A stretch of 64,000 nucleotides of DNA from Rhodobacter sp. SGA-6-6 (GTDB lineage: Bacteria > Pseudomonadota > Alphaproteobacteria > Rhodobacterales > Rhodobacteraceae), in contig NZ_JAAKGP010000010.1 in assembly GCF_011043545.1 (NCBI RefSeq), forward strand, positions 1 to 64,000, given 5' to 3'. Shown here piece by piece: positions 17,083-31,027 of the stretch (position 1 is the stretch's first letter; each line of letters opens with the position of its first letter). The notes under the pieces were generated by a model. That model was given only the letters and a program-made list of their open reading frames with translations, was not told the origin of the DNA and did not search any database. The position numbers and the translations under genes were made by a program.

Positions 17083-19548
17083 TCAGTCCCCCTCCGGCGT
17101 CAGCACCATCACCCCCACCGCGGCGGCCCGGGCCAGCTCGGCATCCAGCGACATCGGGATGTATTCGCCGCGCCGCCACAGCTCGCCGAGATCGTCGTAA
17201 TGCCGGCTCAGCGGGTGGCCGGACTGGCCGGTGGCCGAGATGAACACCGAGGAATCCGGGTCGGCGAAATCGTAGACGCCGCGATAGCCGGCGCCGTGGA
17301 CGTTGAGGTAGGGATTCGGTCCCTCGCCGGCGGTCTTGCCGCGCATCAGGGTGTCGTCGCCGCCGCTGGTCGACTGGCGGATGTTGACGAACCATTTCAG
17401 GAACGGCACCTCCCCCAGCACCGCATGGTCGTGGGTGGCCTGATGCGCGTCGCCCCACCGCCAACTTTCCAGGTTCGGCCCGTAGGTCTCGGTCAGCCGC
17501 AACAGCGCCTCGTCCAGCGCGTCGCGGGCGATGTCGGTGCAGGTCTCCACCGCCGCCGACTGGATCACGTCGCACCAGGCCCCGGCGCCGGCGGTGTTGC
17601 GGTAGACCCGCTCGATGAACACCGGGTCGGGATGGGTGAACTTGTCGGCCATCGGCCCCAGCTCGTCGCGGATCAGCCGGTCCATCACCGCCCGGATCCA
17701 GGCGGTGGCGATCAGCGGCTCGGGCATGTGCTCGTTCATCTCGCCGTTCCATTCCGCCAGCAGGATCAGCGCCCGCTGCCGCAGCCGCTCCGGCGTGCCC
17801 TCGGCCGCGGGCGTCCCGGTATACCAGAGGTCCGCGCCGAGAAGCGGCAGCAACAGCCGCGAGGTCGGGTCCACCGTGTCCAGCTGCGCCTCGATGAAGC
17901 TTTCCCGCGTATGCACCTCGCGGGTCTGCATCAGCGTCAGCCAGCGGCGGATGCGCTGCGTGTCGCCCCAGAGGAAACTGAGGTGCTTCGGGAAGGGCCG
18001 GTCCACCGACTTGTTGTTGGTATTGCCGAGGATGCCCATCTCCGGGTTCACGAAACGCGGGTTCTCCTCATAGGGATAGATGCCCTTGAACCCCACCGCC
18101 GGGTTCCAGCCCGGCGAGGGCAGGCGGCCCTGGCTGGGGTGGCCCGCATCGCGCACCGGCATCGCGCCGATCACCTGCATGGCGATGCCGTCGGGCCCGG
18201 CCAGCATCAGGTTCTGCGCCGGCGCGACATGCAGCCGGCCGTCCTCCAGCGCCTCTGCCACGGTCTGCGCCCGCATCAGCCGGATCGCCGCCGTCATCGA
18301 GGTGTCCGCCGCCGACAGCGCCGTCCAGCTGAGCGCGGCGACATGGCCGGCGGGCGTGACCGCGCCGAGGTTGAAATGCGTTCCCGGCAGCACCGGCCCG
18401 TTGCGCGACCAGCGCAGGGTCAGCGTCACCGGCTCGGCATCCTTGACCGTGACGATGGTCTGGCGGGTGTCGAACTTCGCCCAGCTGCCGTCGGGCAGGG
18501 CGTATTCGGCGGAATTGGCCGGGTTCAGCTTCTCGATCACCACGTCCTGGTCGTCCAGATAGGCGGTGGTCAGCCCCCAGCCCATCTGATCGGACCGCCC
18601 GATCAGCACCGCCGGCACGCCGGGAATGGTGCCGCCGATCACCCCGCCGGAGGACAGCTCCAGCCGCGCCAGATACCAGATCGTCGGCGCGGTGAAGCCG
18701 AGATGCGGGTCGTTCGCCAGCAGCGCGCCGCCGGCCGCCGAGCGCCGCGCCTCCGCCGCCCAGGCGTTGGAGGCGCCGGCGAGGCCGAGGTCCGGCACCG
18801 GATCGAGGGGCAGGGCGGCGGTCTTCACCGGCATCGCCGGCAGGGCGCCGGGGATCAGCTGCGAATATTGCGGCAGGGCGGCGACGCCCTTGCCCGGGTC
18901 CTCGGGCAGGATGTCGGCCAGCCGCTCGGGCGGCAGCACCAGCGACAGCTGCGCCCGCAGCACCTCGTCGCCGGCGTGCGAGGACAGTTGCAGCGCCATC
19001 AGCTTCAGGATGGCGATGGAATCCGCCGGGGCCCAGGCGGAAATCTCCGGCGAGAACAGCCAGAACTCCGGCGCGCCGCGGCCGCGGGCACCGGCGTTGA
19101 CCTGCCCGATCCAGGCGTTCACCCCGTCGGAATAGGCCTGCAGCGCCGCCAGCGTCTCGTCGTCCTGCGCCTTCACCGATTGCAGCGCCAGCCCGTAAAG
19201 GTCCAGCCGCCGCAGCAACTCGTCCACCGGCAGGGTGCGGGCGCCGAACAGCTCGGACAGCCGCCCCTGCGCCGTGCGCCGCAGCATGGTCATCTGCCAG
19301 AGCCGGTCCTGCGCATGGGTGAAGCCGAGCGCGAAATAGACGTCGTGGTCCGAGGCCCCGAAGATATGCGGCACGGAATCGTTGTTGCGCACGATCTCCA
19401 CCGGGCCGTCGAGGCCGGGCAGGGTGAAATCCTCGGAATAATCCACCAGCGAGCGGGACAGGAACCAATACAGCACCAGACCGGCGAGGAGCGAGAGGCC
19501 GAGGACGGCCGAGACGATGCGCAGAAGCCAGCGGAACAGGGTGAGCAT
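17083..19548 (-). CDS. Penicillin acylase family (S45) N-terminal-nucleophile hydrolase
   Basis: An 821-residue relative of penicillin and acyl-homoserine-lactone acylases, which cleave amide bonds after autoproteolysis. An N-terminal hydrophobic stretch (about 8-30) would export or anchor it. The probable nucleophile is Ser260 in GASNAWA, the mature beta-chain start. The small alpha chain (about 35-235) includes VPHIFGASDHDVYFALGFTHAQDRLWQM, quoted here only for its HIFG and GFTHAQDRLWQM parts. The true substrate (beta-lactam, AHL or other amide) cannot be inferred. It stands alone, divergent from the next gene and convergent with hflX. Confidence 0.9.
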   Translation of the reverse strand: MLTLFRWLLRIVSAVLGLSLLAGLVLYWFLSRSLVDYSEDFTLPGLDGPVEIVRNNDSVPHIFGASDHDVYFALGFTHAQDRLWQMTMLRRTAQGRLSELFGARTLPVDELLRRLDLYGLALQSVKAQDDETLAALQAYSDGVNAWIGQVNAGARGRGAPEFWLFSPEISAWAPADSIAILKLMALQLSSHAGDEVLRAQLSLVLPPERLADILPEDPGKGVAALPQYSQLIPGALPAMPVKTAALPLDPVPDLGLAGASNAWAAEARRSAAGGALLANDPHLGFTAPTIWYLARLELSSGGVIGGTIPGVPAVLIGRSDQMGWGLTTAYLDDQDVVIEKLNPANSAEYALPDGSWAKFDTRQTIVTVKDAEPVTLTLRWSRNGPVLPGTHFNLGAVTPAGHVAALSWTALSAADTSMTAAIRLMRAQTVAEALEDGRLHVAPAQNLMLAGPDGIAMQVIGAMPVRDAGHPSQGRLPSPGWNPAVGFKGIYPYEENPRFVNPEMGILGNTNNKSVDRPFPKHLSFLWGDTQRIRRWLTLMQTREVHTRESFIEAQLDTVDPTSRLLLPLLGADLWYTGTPAAEGTPERLRQRALILLAEWNGEMNEHMPEPLIATAWIRAVMDRLIRDELGPMADKFTHPDPVFIERVYRNTAGAGAWCDVIQSAAVETCTDIARDALDEALLRLTETYGPNLESWRWGDAHQATHDHAVLGEVPFLKWFVNIRQSTSGGDDTLMRGKTAGEGPNPYLNVHGAGYRGVYDFADPDSSVFISATGQSGHPLSRHYDDLGELWRRGEYIPMSLDAELARAAAVGVMVLTPEGD

Positions 19549-19635
19549 GGGTTTGTCCTGAGCCGTGCTTGACGAGTGTGACGGGATCGGTTCCTAGTCG
19601 ATCCGATACGGCAGGGCAATCGCAAGGGCTTCACG

Positions 19636-20499
19636 ATGGCGGATGTGGCATTTCTCGGGCTCGGGGTGATGGGTTTCCCGATGGCGGGGCATCTGGCGGC
19701 CAAGGGCCACCGGGTCACGGTCTGGAACCGGACCTCGGCCAAGGCGGGGACCTGGGTGGAGCGGCACGGCGGGCAGGCGGCGGCGACGGCGCGCGAGGCC
19801 GCCCATGGCGCGGAATTCGTCATGGCCTGCGTCGGCAACGACGACGACCTGCGGCAGGTCTGCACCGGCGTGGACGGCGCCTTCGCCGGGATGGACCCGG
19901 GGGCGGTCTTCGTCGACCACACCACCGTCTCGGCCAGGGTGACGCGGGACCTCGCCGGCATCGCCCGCGAGCGCGGGCTCGGCTTCGTCGATGCGCCGGT
20001 CTCGGGCGGGCAGGCGGGGGCCGAGAACGGCGTGCTGTCGATCATGTGCGGCGGGACGGAGGCGGATTATGCCCGGGCCGAGCCGGTGATGGCCGCCTAT
20101 GCCCGCATCTGCCGCCGGCTGGGCGACAGCGGCGCCGGCCAGATGGCCAAGATGATGAACCAGATCTGCATCGCCGGGCTGATGCAGGGCCTCAGCGAGG
20201 CGCTGGCCTTCGGCCAGAAGGCGGGGCTGGACGGCGAGGCGGTGGTCGAGGTCATCTCGCAGGGCGCCGCCGGGTCCTGGCAGATGGTCAACCGCCACAA
20301 GACCATGCTGAAGGACGACTTCGACTTCGGCTTCGCGGTGGACTGGATGCGCAAGGATCTGGCGATCTGCCTGGCGACGGCCGAGGAGATCGGCGCCCGC
20401 CTGCCGGTCACCGCGCTGGTGGACCAGTTCTACAAGGACGTGCAGCTGATGGGCGGCGGCAGGAACGACACTTCCAGCCTGATCCGGCGGCTGAAATAG
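19636..20499 (+). CDS. Beta-hydroxyacid dehydrogenase, 3-hydroxyisobutyrate dehydrogenase family
   Basis: A 287-residue NAD(P)-dependent dehydrogenase. The Rossmann motif is GLGVMGFPMAGHLA at residues 8-21. The substrate-binding signature is DAPVSGGQAGAENG and the catalytic Lys region is GAGQMAKMMNQ. Members oxidise 3-hydroxyisobutyrate, tartronate semialdehyde or similar 3-hydroxyacids, and the sequence alone does not settle which. The gene is monocistronic, divergent from the acylase and convergent with the SYLF lipoprotein. Confidence 0.9.
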   Translation: MADVAFLGLGVMGFPMAGHLAAKGHRVTVWNRTSAKAGTWVERHGGQAAATAREAAHGAEFVMACVGNDDDLRQVCTGVDGAFAGMDPGAVFVDHTTVSARVTRDLAGIARERGLGFVDAPVSGGQAGAENGVLSIMCGGTEADYARAEPVMAAYARICRRLGDSGAGQMAKMMNQICIAGLMQGLSEALAFGQKAGLDGEAVVEVISQGAAGSWQMVNRHKTMLKDDFDFGFAVDWMRKDLAICLATAEEIGARLPVTALVDQFYKDVQLMGGGRNDTSSLIRRLK

Positions 20500-20544
20500 G
20501 CCATACGCTGCCGGATGGGGGCGCCGTGCGCCCCCGTATGCCGC

Positions 20545-21102
20545 TCAGGGGATGATACGGGTGTATTTCACCCCGGCCAGCGAGGCCCCGGCGATCAGCC
20601 CCTGCTGGCCGAAGACCAGCGCGATCACCGGCTCCATCTCGGTGGTGGCCTTGCCGATGCTGGCGCCTTCCTCCGGCGTGGCATAGCGCAGGTCGGCGCT
20701 GGCCGCCCAGCCGGCCGAGCGGCGGAACTCCTCCAGCGCCTCCTGCGTCATGAAGAACAGCGCATGGGCATATTGCTGCGCGCCGATCTGCAATCCGATC
20801 GAGGCCTTGGCGGCGGAGTAGTAGTCCACCGTCGCCCCCCGGATCCGCAGCGCGCCGCGGCCGTAGGAGCCGCCGTAGATCAGCCCGGCCTCGGTCACCA
20901 GCGGCATGTAGAGCACGCCCGCCGCCCGCGAAGCCAGATCGCGGGTGCCGGGATAGCGGCCGAACAGGTAGTTCTGGGTGGCATCCACCCTGGCGTCGAT
21001 CTGCGCCGCCCCGTTCGAGCCGATGCCGTTGCCGCAGGCGGCAAGCAGGCCGGTGGCCCCGAGTCCGAAAACAACGCCGCGCCGTGTGGTGAAATCCTGC
21101 AT
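20545..21102 (-). CDS. SYLF/YSC84-type lipoprotein
   Basis: A 185-residue protein with a lipoprotein signal: a TTRR basic start, a hydrophobic stretch and the lipobox LLAAC with Cys22 or so. The remainder matches the bacterial YSC84/SYLF group, which binds lipids in eukaryotic relatives and has no settled bacterial role (LVTEAGLIYGGSYGRGALRI and the final LAGASLAGVKYTRI region). A twin-arginine pair is present, but the lipobox makes the Sec lipoprotein route at least as likely. It is monocistronic, convergent with the dehydrogenase and 116 bases from hemB. Confidence 0.82.
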   Translation of the reverse strand: MQDFTTRRGVVFGLGATGLLAACGNGIGSNGAAQIDARVDATQNYLFGRYPGTRDLASRAAGVLYMPLVTEAGLIYGGSYGRGALRIRGATVDYYSAAKASIGLQIGAQQYAHALFFMTQEALEEFRRSAGWAASADLRYATPEEGASIGKATTEMEPVIALVFGQQGLIAGASLAGVKYTRIIP

Positions 21103-21218
21103 CTTGCCCTCTCGTGCCTCTTGCGCCGGGGTCTGCAGCCCCGGTTCACACCAAGCCTAGCGGATAACCGCCTGTCTGTCACCAGCACTTGCGCGGCGCA
21201 GGCGGCAGCCCGCCGGGA

Positions 21219-26544
<5,326 letters not shown>

Positions 26545-26580
26545 CAGAGAGCGTGGGTTTCCGGCGGCTGTCGATGCGAC

Positions 26581-27804
26581 CTACACCCGCGAGGGAACCC
26601 CCAGCACCCGCATCAGCAGCAGCGAGGGCGTGATGCAGAGCAGCGCGCCGATCACCAGCGGCTCATGGGTGCCGTCGAAGGCCTGGGCGATCGGGGTGGA
26701 CAGGATCACCGCCACCACCGTGGAGACCGCCGCCATGATCGAGGCCGCGAAACCGGCGATGTTGCCCACCGGCTCCATCGCCAGCGCGTTCAGGTTGCCC
26801 ATGGTCAGGCCCATCATGCAGAACAGGCTCACCAGCCAGAGGAAGAAGGCGGCGAAGCGCCAGTTGCCTTGCAGGATGTCGGCCCGCATCAGCCCGTAGT
26901 GCAGCACGGTCATCACGAGCACGCCGATGAAGGCCAGCCGCGCCACCTTGCGCATCCCCATGGTCATCACCAGCTTCGAGTTCAGGAACGAGGCCCCTGC
27001 CGAGACCGCGGCGGCCAGCGCGAACCATTTCGGGAAGGCCTCCTCCATGCCGAACTCGACGGTGAAGATGCCCTGCACCGAGGAGATCGTCGCGACCAGC
27101 ACCGCCATGGTCAGCGCCTGGATCAGGATCGAGACCACGACGATGCGGTAGGAGAACAGCTCTTTCCCGGCGGCCCAGAGACCTCCGAAGGACAGCGGCA
27201 CCCGGGCCGCCACCGGCAGGGTCTCGGGCTGGCGGACGGCCAGCCAGGTCATGGCGATCACGGCGAAGAGGATGAAGGCGATGAAGATCGCGTGCCAGCC
27301 GGAGAAGTGGATGATCCATTGCCCCAGCAGCGGCGCGGCGGCAGGGGCGACCATGAAGATCATCATGGCGAAGGACATGATCCGCGCCATCTCGCGCCCC
27401 TTGTAGAGGTCGCGCACCATGGCCAGCGAGACGGTCCGCGGCCCGGCGCCGCCGATGCCTTGCAGCACGCGGGCGGCCAGCAGCACCTCCAGCGACTGGG
27501 CGAAGATGCAGATCAGCGCCGCGAGGGAATAGAGCACCCCGCCCCAGATCATCACCCGCTTGCGGCCATAGGCGTCGGACAGCGGGCCGGAGACGAAGGT
27601 GCCGATGCCCATGCCGAGGAAGAAGGACCCCACCACCAGCTTGGCGCGGTTGGGGTCGTCGGGGGTGAAGGCGGCGGCGATGGCGGGCTCGGCCGGCAGC
27701 ATCGCGTCGATGGAGAAGGCGATGGTGGCGAAGAGCATCGCGATCAGCGCGATGAATTCGCCCTGCGACAGGCGCGGGGCGTCGGACGGGATATGGTCGG
27801 TCAT
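26581..27804 (-). CDS. Bcr/CflA-type MFS multidrug transporter
   Basis: A 407-residue major facilitator with about 12 hydrophobic helices. The drug:H+ antiporter motif A appears as GPLSDAYGRKRVM, and motif C-like GIGGAGPRTVS follows. The Bcr/CflA subgroup exports compounds such as bicyclomycin, chloramphenicol or sulfonamides, and the substrate is unknown here. The ATG at 27804 has AGGAAA upstream and overlaps the stop of the DsbA-like gene (ATGA). It is the last gene of a three-gene operon whose first gene encodes an acyl-CoA ligase. Confidence 0.9.
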   Translation of the reverse strand: MTDHIPSDAPRLSQGEFIALIAMLFATIAFSIDAMLPAEPAIAAAFTPDDPNRAKLVVGSFFLGMGIGTFVSGPLSDAYGRKRVMIWGGVLYSLAALICIFAQSLEVLLAARVLQGIGGAGPRTVSLAMVRDLYKGREMARIMSFAMMIFMVAPAAAPLLGQWIIHFSGWHAIFIAFILFAVIAMTWLAVRQPETLPVAARVPLSFGGLWAAGKELFSYRIVVVSILIQALTMAVLVATISSVQGIFTVEFGMEEAFPKWFALAAAVSAGASFLNSKLVMTMGMRKVARLAFIGVLVMTVLHYGLMRADILQGNWRFAAFFLWLVSLFCMMGLTMGNLNALAMEPVGNIAGFAASIMAAVSTVVAVILSTPIAQAFDGTHEPLVIGALLCITPSLLLMRVLGVPSRV

Positions 27805-28439
27805 TGGGCTTTCCTGAGATCCTCGATCACCTGCGTCCAAAGTTCGGACGGCTGGGCGCCGGAGACGACGTAATGCTGGCCGATCAGCCAGGTGGGGACG
27901 GAGGTCACGCCCTTGCGGCGCGCATCCTCGTCGCGGGCGGCGATGTCTGCGGCGTCGGCATCGCTGTCCAGCAGCCGGGCCACGGCCTCGCGGTCCATGC
28001 CGGCGGCACCGGCGATGTCGGCCAGCACCGCGGGATTGCCGATGTCGCGGCCTTCCACCCAATAGGCGCGGAAGAGGGCGGAGACGATGGCCGATTGCCG
28101 CCCCTCGATCCCGGCCCAGTGGATCAGCCTATGGGCGTCCAGCGTGTTGGGGATGCGCTTCGGCACATCGGGATTGAGCGGCAGGCCGGCGGCGCGGGCG
28201 ACCTCGCGCAGGCGGTCGTGGACGGCATCCACTTTCGCAGCGCCACCGAACTTTTCTTCCAGCCACTGGCGCTTGGCTACGCCCTCGCGCGGCATGTCGG
28301 GGTTCAGCTGGAACGGGTGCCAAGCCACGATGAACGGGTGGTCGGGCGCGGCTTCCAGCGCGCGGTCGAGATTGGCCTTGCCGACATAGCACCAGGGGCA
28401 GACGGGATCGGCGAAGATGTCCAGCCGGACGGGTTTCAT
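27801..28439 (-). CDS. DsbA/FrnE-family thioredoxin-fold oxidoreductase
   Basis: A 212-residue cytoplasmic DsbA-like protein with active site CPWC at residues 14-17 near the N-terminus, an inserted helical region, and the cis-Pro loop TSVPTW near residue 187. This group includes FrnE, first seen in polyketide clusters, and relatives of 2-hydroxychromene-2-carboxylate isomerase. It has no signal peptide. Both ends overlap the neighbouring genes by 4 bases (ATGA), indicating translational coupling with the acyl-CoA ligase and the transporter. Confidence 0.9.
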   Translation of the reverse strand: MKPVRLDIFADPVCPWCYVGKANLDRALEAAPDHPFIVAWHPFQLNPDMPREGVAKRQWLEEKFGGAAKVDAVHDRLREVARAAGLPLNPDVPKRIPNTLDAHRLIHWAGIEGRQSAIVSALFRAYWVEGRDIGNPAVLADIAGAAGMDREAVARLLDSDADAADIAARDEDARRKGVTSVPTWLIGQHYVVSGAQPSELWTQVIEDLRKAQ

Positions 28440-29896
28440 GCGGCGGGGCCTTTCGGGTAAAGGGCGGCAAGCGCGCGGCGGTCGATCTTGGCCGTGGCGG
28501 TGCGGGGCAGGGCGGGCAGATGGACCCAGGCCCGCGGCTGCTTGTAGCGCGCCAGACGCTCGGCCACAAAGGCCGAGGCTGTGCTTTCCGGCAGGGCGTC
28601 CCCTGCGTAGAAGCAGGCGATGAAGCGGGCGCCGGCCTCGCCCGCGATCTCGGTCACGGCCAGTTCGACGACGCCGGGCAGGTCGGCCAGCGCCAGTTCC
28701 ACCTCGCGCGGCGAGACCCGGATGCCGCCGGGGTTCATCATCTCGTCGGCGCGGCCGTGGTAGTGGATGGCGCCGTCCCAGCCCTGATGCACCAGGTCGC
28801 CGGTCAGGAACCAGTCGCCATCCGGGGGCGGATGGTCCTGGTAGCCCAGCATCAGCCCGGGGTCGGCGGTGGAGACCGCAAGCTGGCCTACCTCGCCCGG
28901 CGGCAGCGGGTGCAGGTCGGGGCCGAGAACGGCGATGCGGCGGCCTGCCTGGGGGAAGCCGGTGGCGCCATACGGGGCCGGATGGTCGGGGTTGCCGGAG
29001 ATGAAGGTGGAAATCTCCGACATGCCGAGCGCCTCGTGGATGTCGGTTCCGGTGACCTCGCGCCAGCACTCGCGCAGGGCCGGGGGCAGCGCCTCGCCGG
29101 CGGAAAGCGCGTGGCGCAGGCGCGGCATCCCGGGCATCGGCGCGCGCAGCAGGCGGCGGAAGACCGCCGGAGAGGCGGCGAAGATCGTGGCGTCATGGCG
29201 CTTCAAGAGCAGCGGCAGATGCTCCTGCGCCACCTGCGGCCCGGGGATCAGCGCGGTTGCGCCCAGGGTCCAGGGGTCGAGGAGGCCGGTCCCCATGGTA
29301 TAGGTCCAGTTGAAGGCCCCGGCGTGCAGCAGGCGGTCCTGCGCGGTCAGCCCCTCCCAGCCGCGGTGCATCATCCGGCGGGCGAGGATGGCCCGGTGGG
29401 CATGGCGCACCGCCATCGGGCTGCCGGACGTGCCGGAGGTGAAGACGACATAGCCCTCGCGCTCCGGGTCGCCCATCTGCCAGTTGCAGGGCGCCGCGGC
29501 CTCCCAGGCGGGCAGGTCGGCGGGCCATACGGCCCCGTCCGGCACCGCGATGCCGGGGTCCGCCACCGTGGCGCGGGGGCGGACGAGCGCGGCCATGCGG
29601 GCGATCTCGGGCGCCGTCAGCAGCGGCGAGGTGGCGACCGGGACCATGCCGGCGGCGATGGCGCCCAGATACAGCACAGGATAGGCCGGCGTATTGCCCA
29701 TGCGGATCAGGATGCGGTCGCCGGAGGCGGCCCGGGACGACAGCCAGGTCCCGCAGCCGCGGACGGCACCGATCAGCCGGGCATAGCTCCACCGCTCGGC
29801 GCCCGTCAGGCCAAGGACCGCGAGCGCGATCTTCTCGGGCGTCTCCTGCCCCTGGGCCAGCACATGGGCGGCAAGGTTGAAACCGGCGGCGGACAT
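28436..29896 (-). CDS. AMP-dependent acyl-CoA synthetase/ligase
   Basis: A 486-residue adenylate-forming enzyme that activates an organic acid to an acyl-adenylate and then an acyl-CoA. The P-loop-like motif is VFTSGTSGSPMAV, the adenylate motif region is GMSEIS, the hinge is YHGRADEMMNPGGIRVSP, and the catalytic Lys lies in TATAKIDRR. Its architecture resembles benzoate-CoA or 2-aminobenzoate-CoA ligases, but the acid is not identifiable. It starts at ATG 29896 after GGGGATC, and its 5' leader contains repeat copy 3 in the same orientation. It leads a ligase-dsbA-MFS operon. Confidence 0.88.
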   Translation of the reverse strand: MSAAGFNLAAHVLAQGQETPEKIALAVLGLTGAERWSYARLIGAVRGCGTWLSSRAASGDRILIRMGNTPAYPVLYLGAIAAGMVPVATSPLLTAPEIARMAALVRPRATVADPGIAVPDGAVWPADLPAWEAAAPCNWQMGDPEREGYVVFTSGTSGSPMAVRHAHRAILARRMMHRGWEGLTAQDRLLHAGAFNWTYTMGTGLLDPWTLGATALIPGPQVAQEHLPLLLKRHDATIFAASPAVFRRLLRAPMPGMPRLRHALSAGEALPPALRECWREVTGTDIHEALGMSEISTFISGNPDHPAPYGATGFPQAGRRIAVLGPDLHPLPPGEVGQLAVSTADPGLMLGYQDHPPPDGDWFLTGDLVHQGWDGAIHYHGRADEMMNPGGIRVSPREVELALADLPGVVELAVTEIAGEAGARFIACFYAGDALPESTASAFVAERLARYKQPRAWVHLPALPRTATAKIDRRALAALYPKGPAA

Positions 29897-29951
29897 GATC
29901 CCCGGCATAGGCGGGCCGCGGGACGGTTGCAAGGTGGCGCGGACGTCGGGC

Positions 29952-30161
29952 CGGGCGGGAACAGGCGAGGCACTGCCTCGCCCCCGCCCGTGCGTGGCGG
30001 ATCACCCGGAGACGGTGGCAGCGAAAGACCCCAGAGGCCAGCGCCCGCCCGGGCGGGCGAGAAGCGCCCGCCGAGGGGCGGGCGGGCGCTGGCCGGGTGC
30101 TTTGGGCACCCGGCCGGACAAGGGGAAACGTTGCCCTATGGCGGAGGCACGGGCCTCCGCC
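29952..30161 (-). repeat. Structured interspersed repeat, copy 3 (inverted orientation)
   Basis: A third copy of the element, on the minus strand, filling much of the 389-base divergent spacer between the acyl-CoA ligase and metallophosphoesterase genes. Read on the minus strand it runs in the direction of the ligase gene and ends 56 bases before its ATG. Two stems differ from copies 1 and 2 on both arms with pairing kept: GGCGGAGGC/GCCTCCGCC instead of GGCGAAGGC/GCCTTCGCC, and GGCCGGGTGC/GCACCCGGCC instead of GGCCGGGCC/GGCCCGGCC. The loop CCAAA is retained. The other 180 bases of the spacer show no further gene. Confidence 0.9.
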
Positions 30162-30285
30162 ATGGAAATCCCGCGGAGCGCAGCCGGAAAACGTGACTCC
30201 CGCACCTCCGATTTGATCTGTCGCATTGTCGCCGCCCGGGCCGCCCCCTATCGTCACCCCGGGACGAGGCTTCTGGAGGGGGCGG

Positions 30286-31026
30286 ATGCGGCTGGCGATC
30301 GTGACCGACATTCACGGCAACCGCGAGGGCTTCGAGGCGGTGCTGGCCGATGCCAGCGCCCGCGGGGCGGAGCGGATCGTCATCCTCGGCGACATCGTCG
30401 GCTACGGGCCGGACCCGGAATGGTGCGTCGACCGCTGCGCCCGGCTGATGGAGGAGGGCGCGATCTGCCTGCGCGGCAACCACGACAACGCGGCGGCTGG
30501 GGCGAAGGAGGCGATGTCGCCGCTGGCGCAGGCGGCGATGGACTGGACGGTGCAGGCGCTCTCGCCCGGGGCGAAGGAGTTCCTCGGCCGGCTGCCGTAT
30601 ACCGCAAGGATCGGCGACATGCTTTTCGTCCATGCCAGCGCCAATGCGCCGGAGGACTGGAACTACGTCACCTCGGACACCAAGGCCATCGGCTCGTTCC
30701 GGGCCACCGATGCGCGGCTGATCTTCTGCGGCCATGTCCACCTGCCGTTCCTGGCCAGCTGCGACCGGCAGGGCATGGTGCGCGAACAGCCGTTCCGCAC
30801 CGGCCTGCCGATCCCGCTGATCCGCTCGCGCCGCTGGCTGGCGGTGGTGGGCTCGGCCGGGCAGCCGCGCGACGGGCTGGCGCAGGCGGGATGGGCGCTG
30901 ATGGACAGCGCGGCGAACGAGTTGACCTTCCGCCGCACGCCCTACGACTTCGGCGCGGTGGCGGCGAAGACCCGGGCCGCGGGTCTGCCGGAAGAGCTGG
31001 CGCAGCGGCTGATCGGAGGGCGATAG
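30286..31026 (+). CDS. Calcineurin-like metallophosphoesterase
   Basis: A 246-residue metallophosphoesterase with all the metal-site blocks: DIHGN at 8-12, GDIVGYG, GNHDN, FVHAS and CGHVH. The family includes protein, nucleotide and phosphodiester phosphatases. Because the next gene, 1 base downstream, is a Ser/Thr kinase fused to a universal stress protein domain, a protein phosphatase counteracting that kinase is a reasonable inference. The ATG at 30286 has GGAGGGGGC before it. The in-frame sequence back to 30226 is not needed. Confidence 0.9.
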   Translation: MRLAIVTDIHGNREGFEAVLADASARGAERIVILGDIVGYGPDPEWCVDRCARLMEEGAICLRGNHDNAAAGAKEAMSPLAQAAMDWTVQALSPGAKEFLGRLPYTARIGDMLFVHASANAPEDWNYVTSDTKAIGSFRATDARLIFCGHVHLPFLASCDRQGMVREQPFRTGLPIPLIRSRRWLAVVGSAGQPRDGLAQAGWALMDSAANELTFRRTPYDFGAVAAKTRAAGLPEELAQRLIGGR

Positions 31027-31027
31027 G

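Noticed and set aside
16864-19572. Plus-strand 900-codon open frame over the repeat and the penicillin-acylase gene
   Set aside because: Starts inside repeat copy 1 and is the complement of the acylase gene. No domain, and third-position GC bias favours the minus strand.
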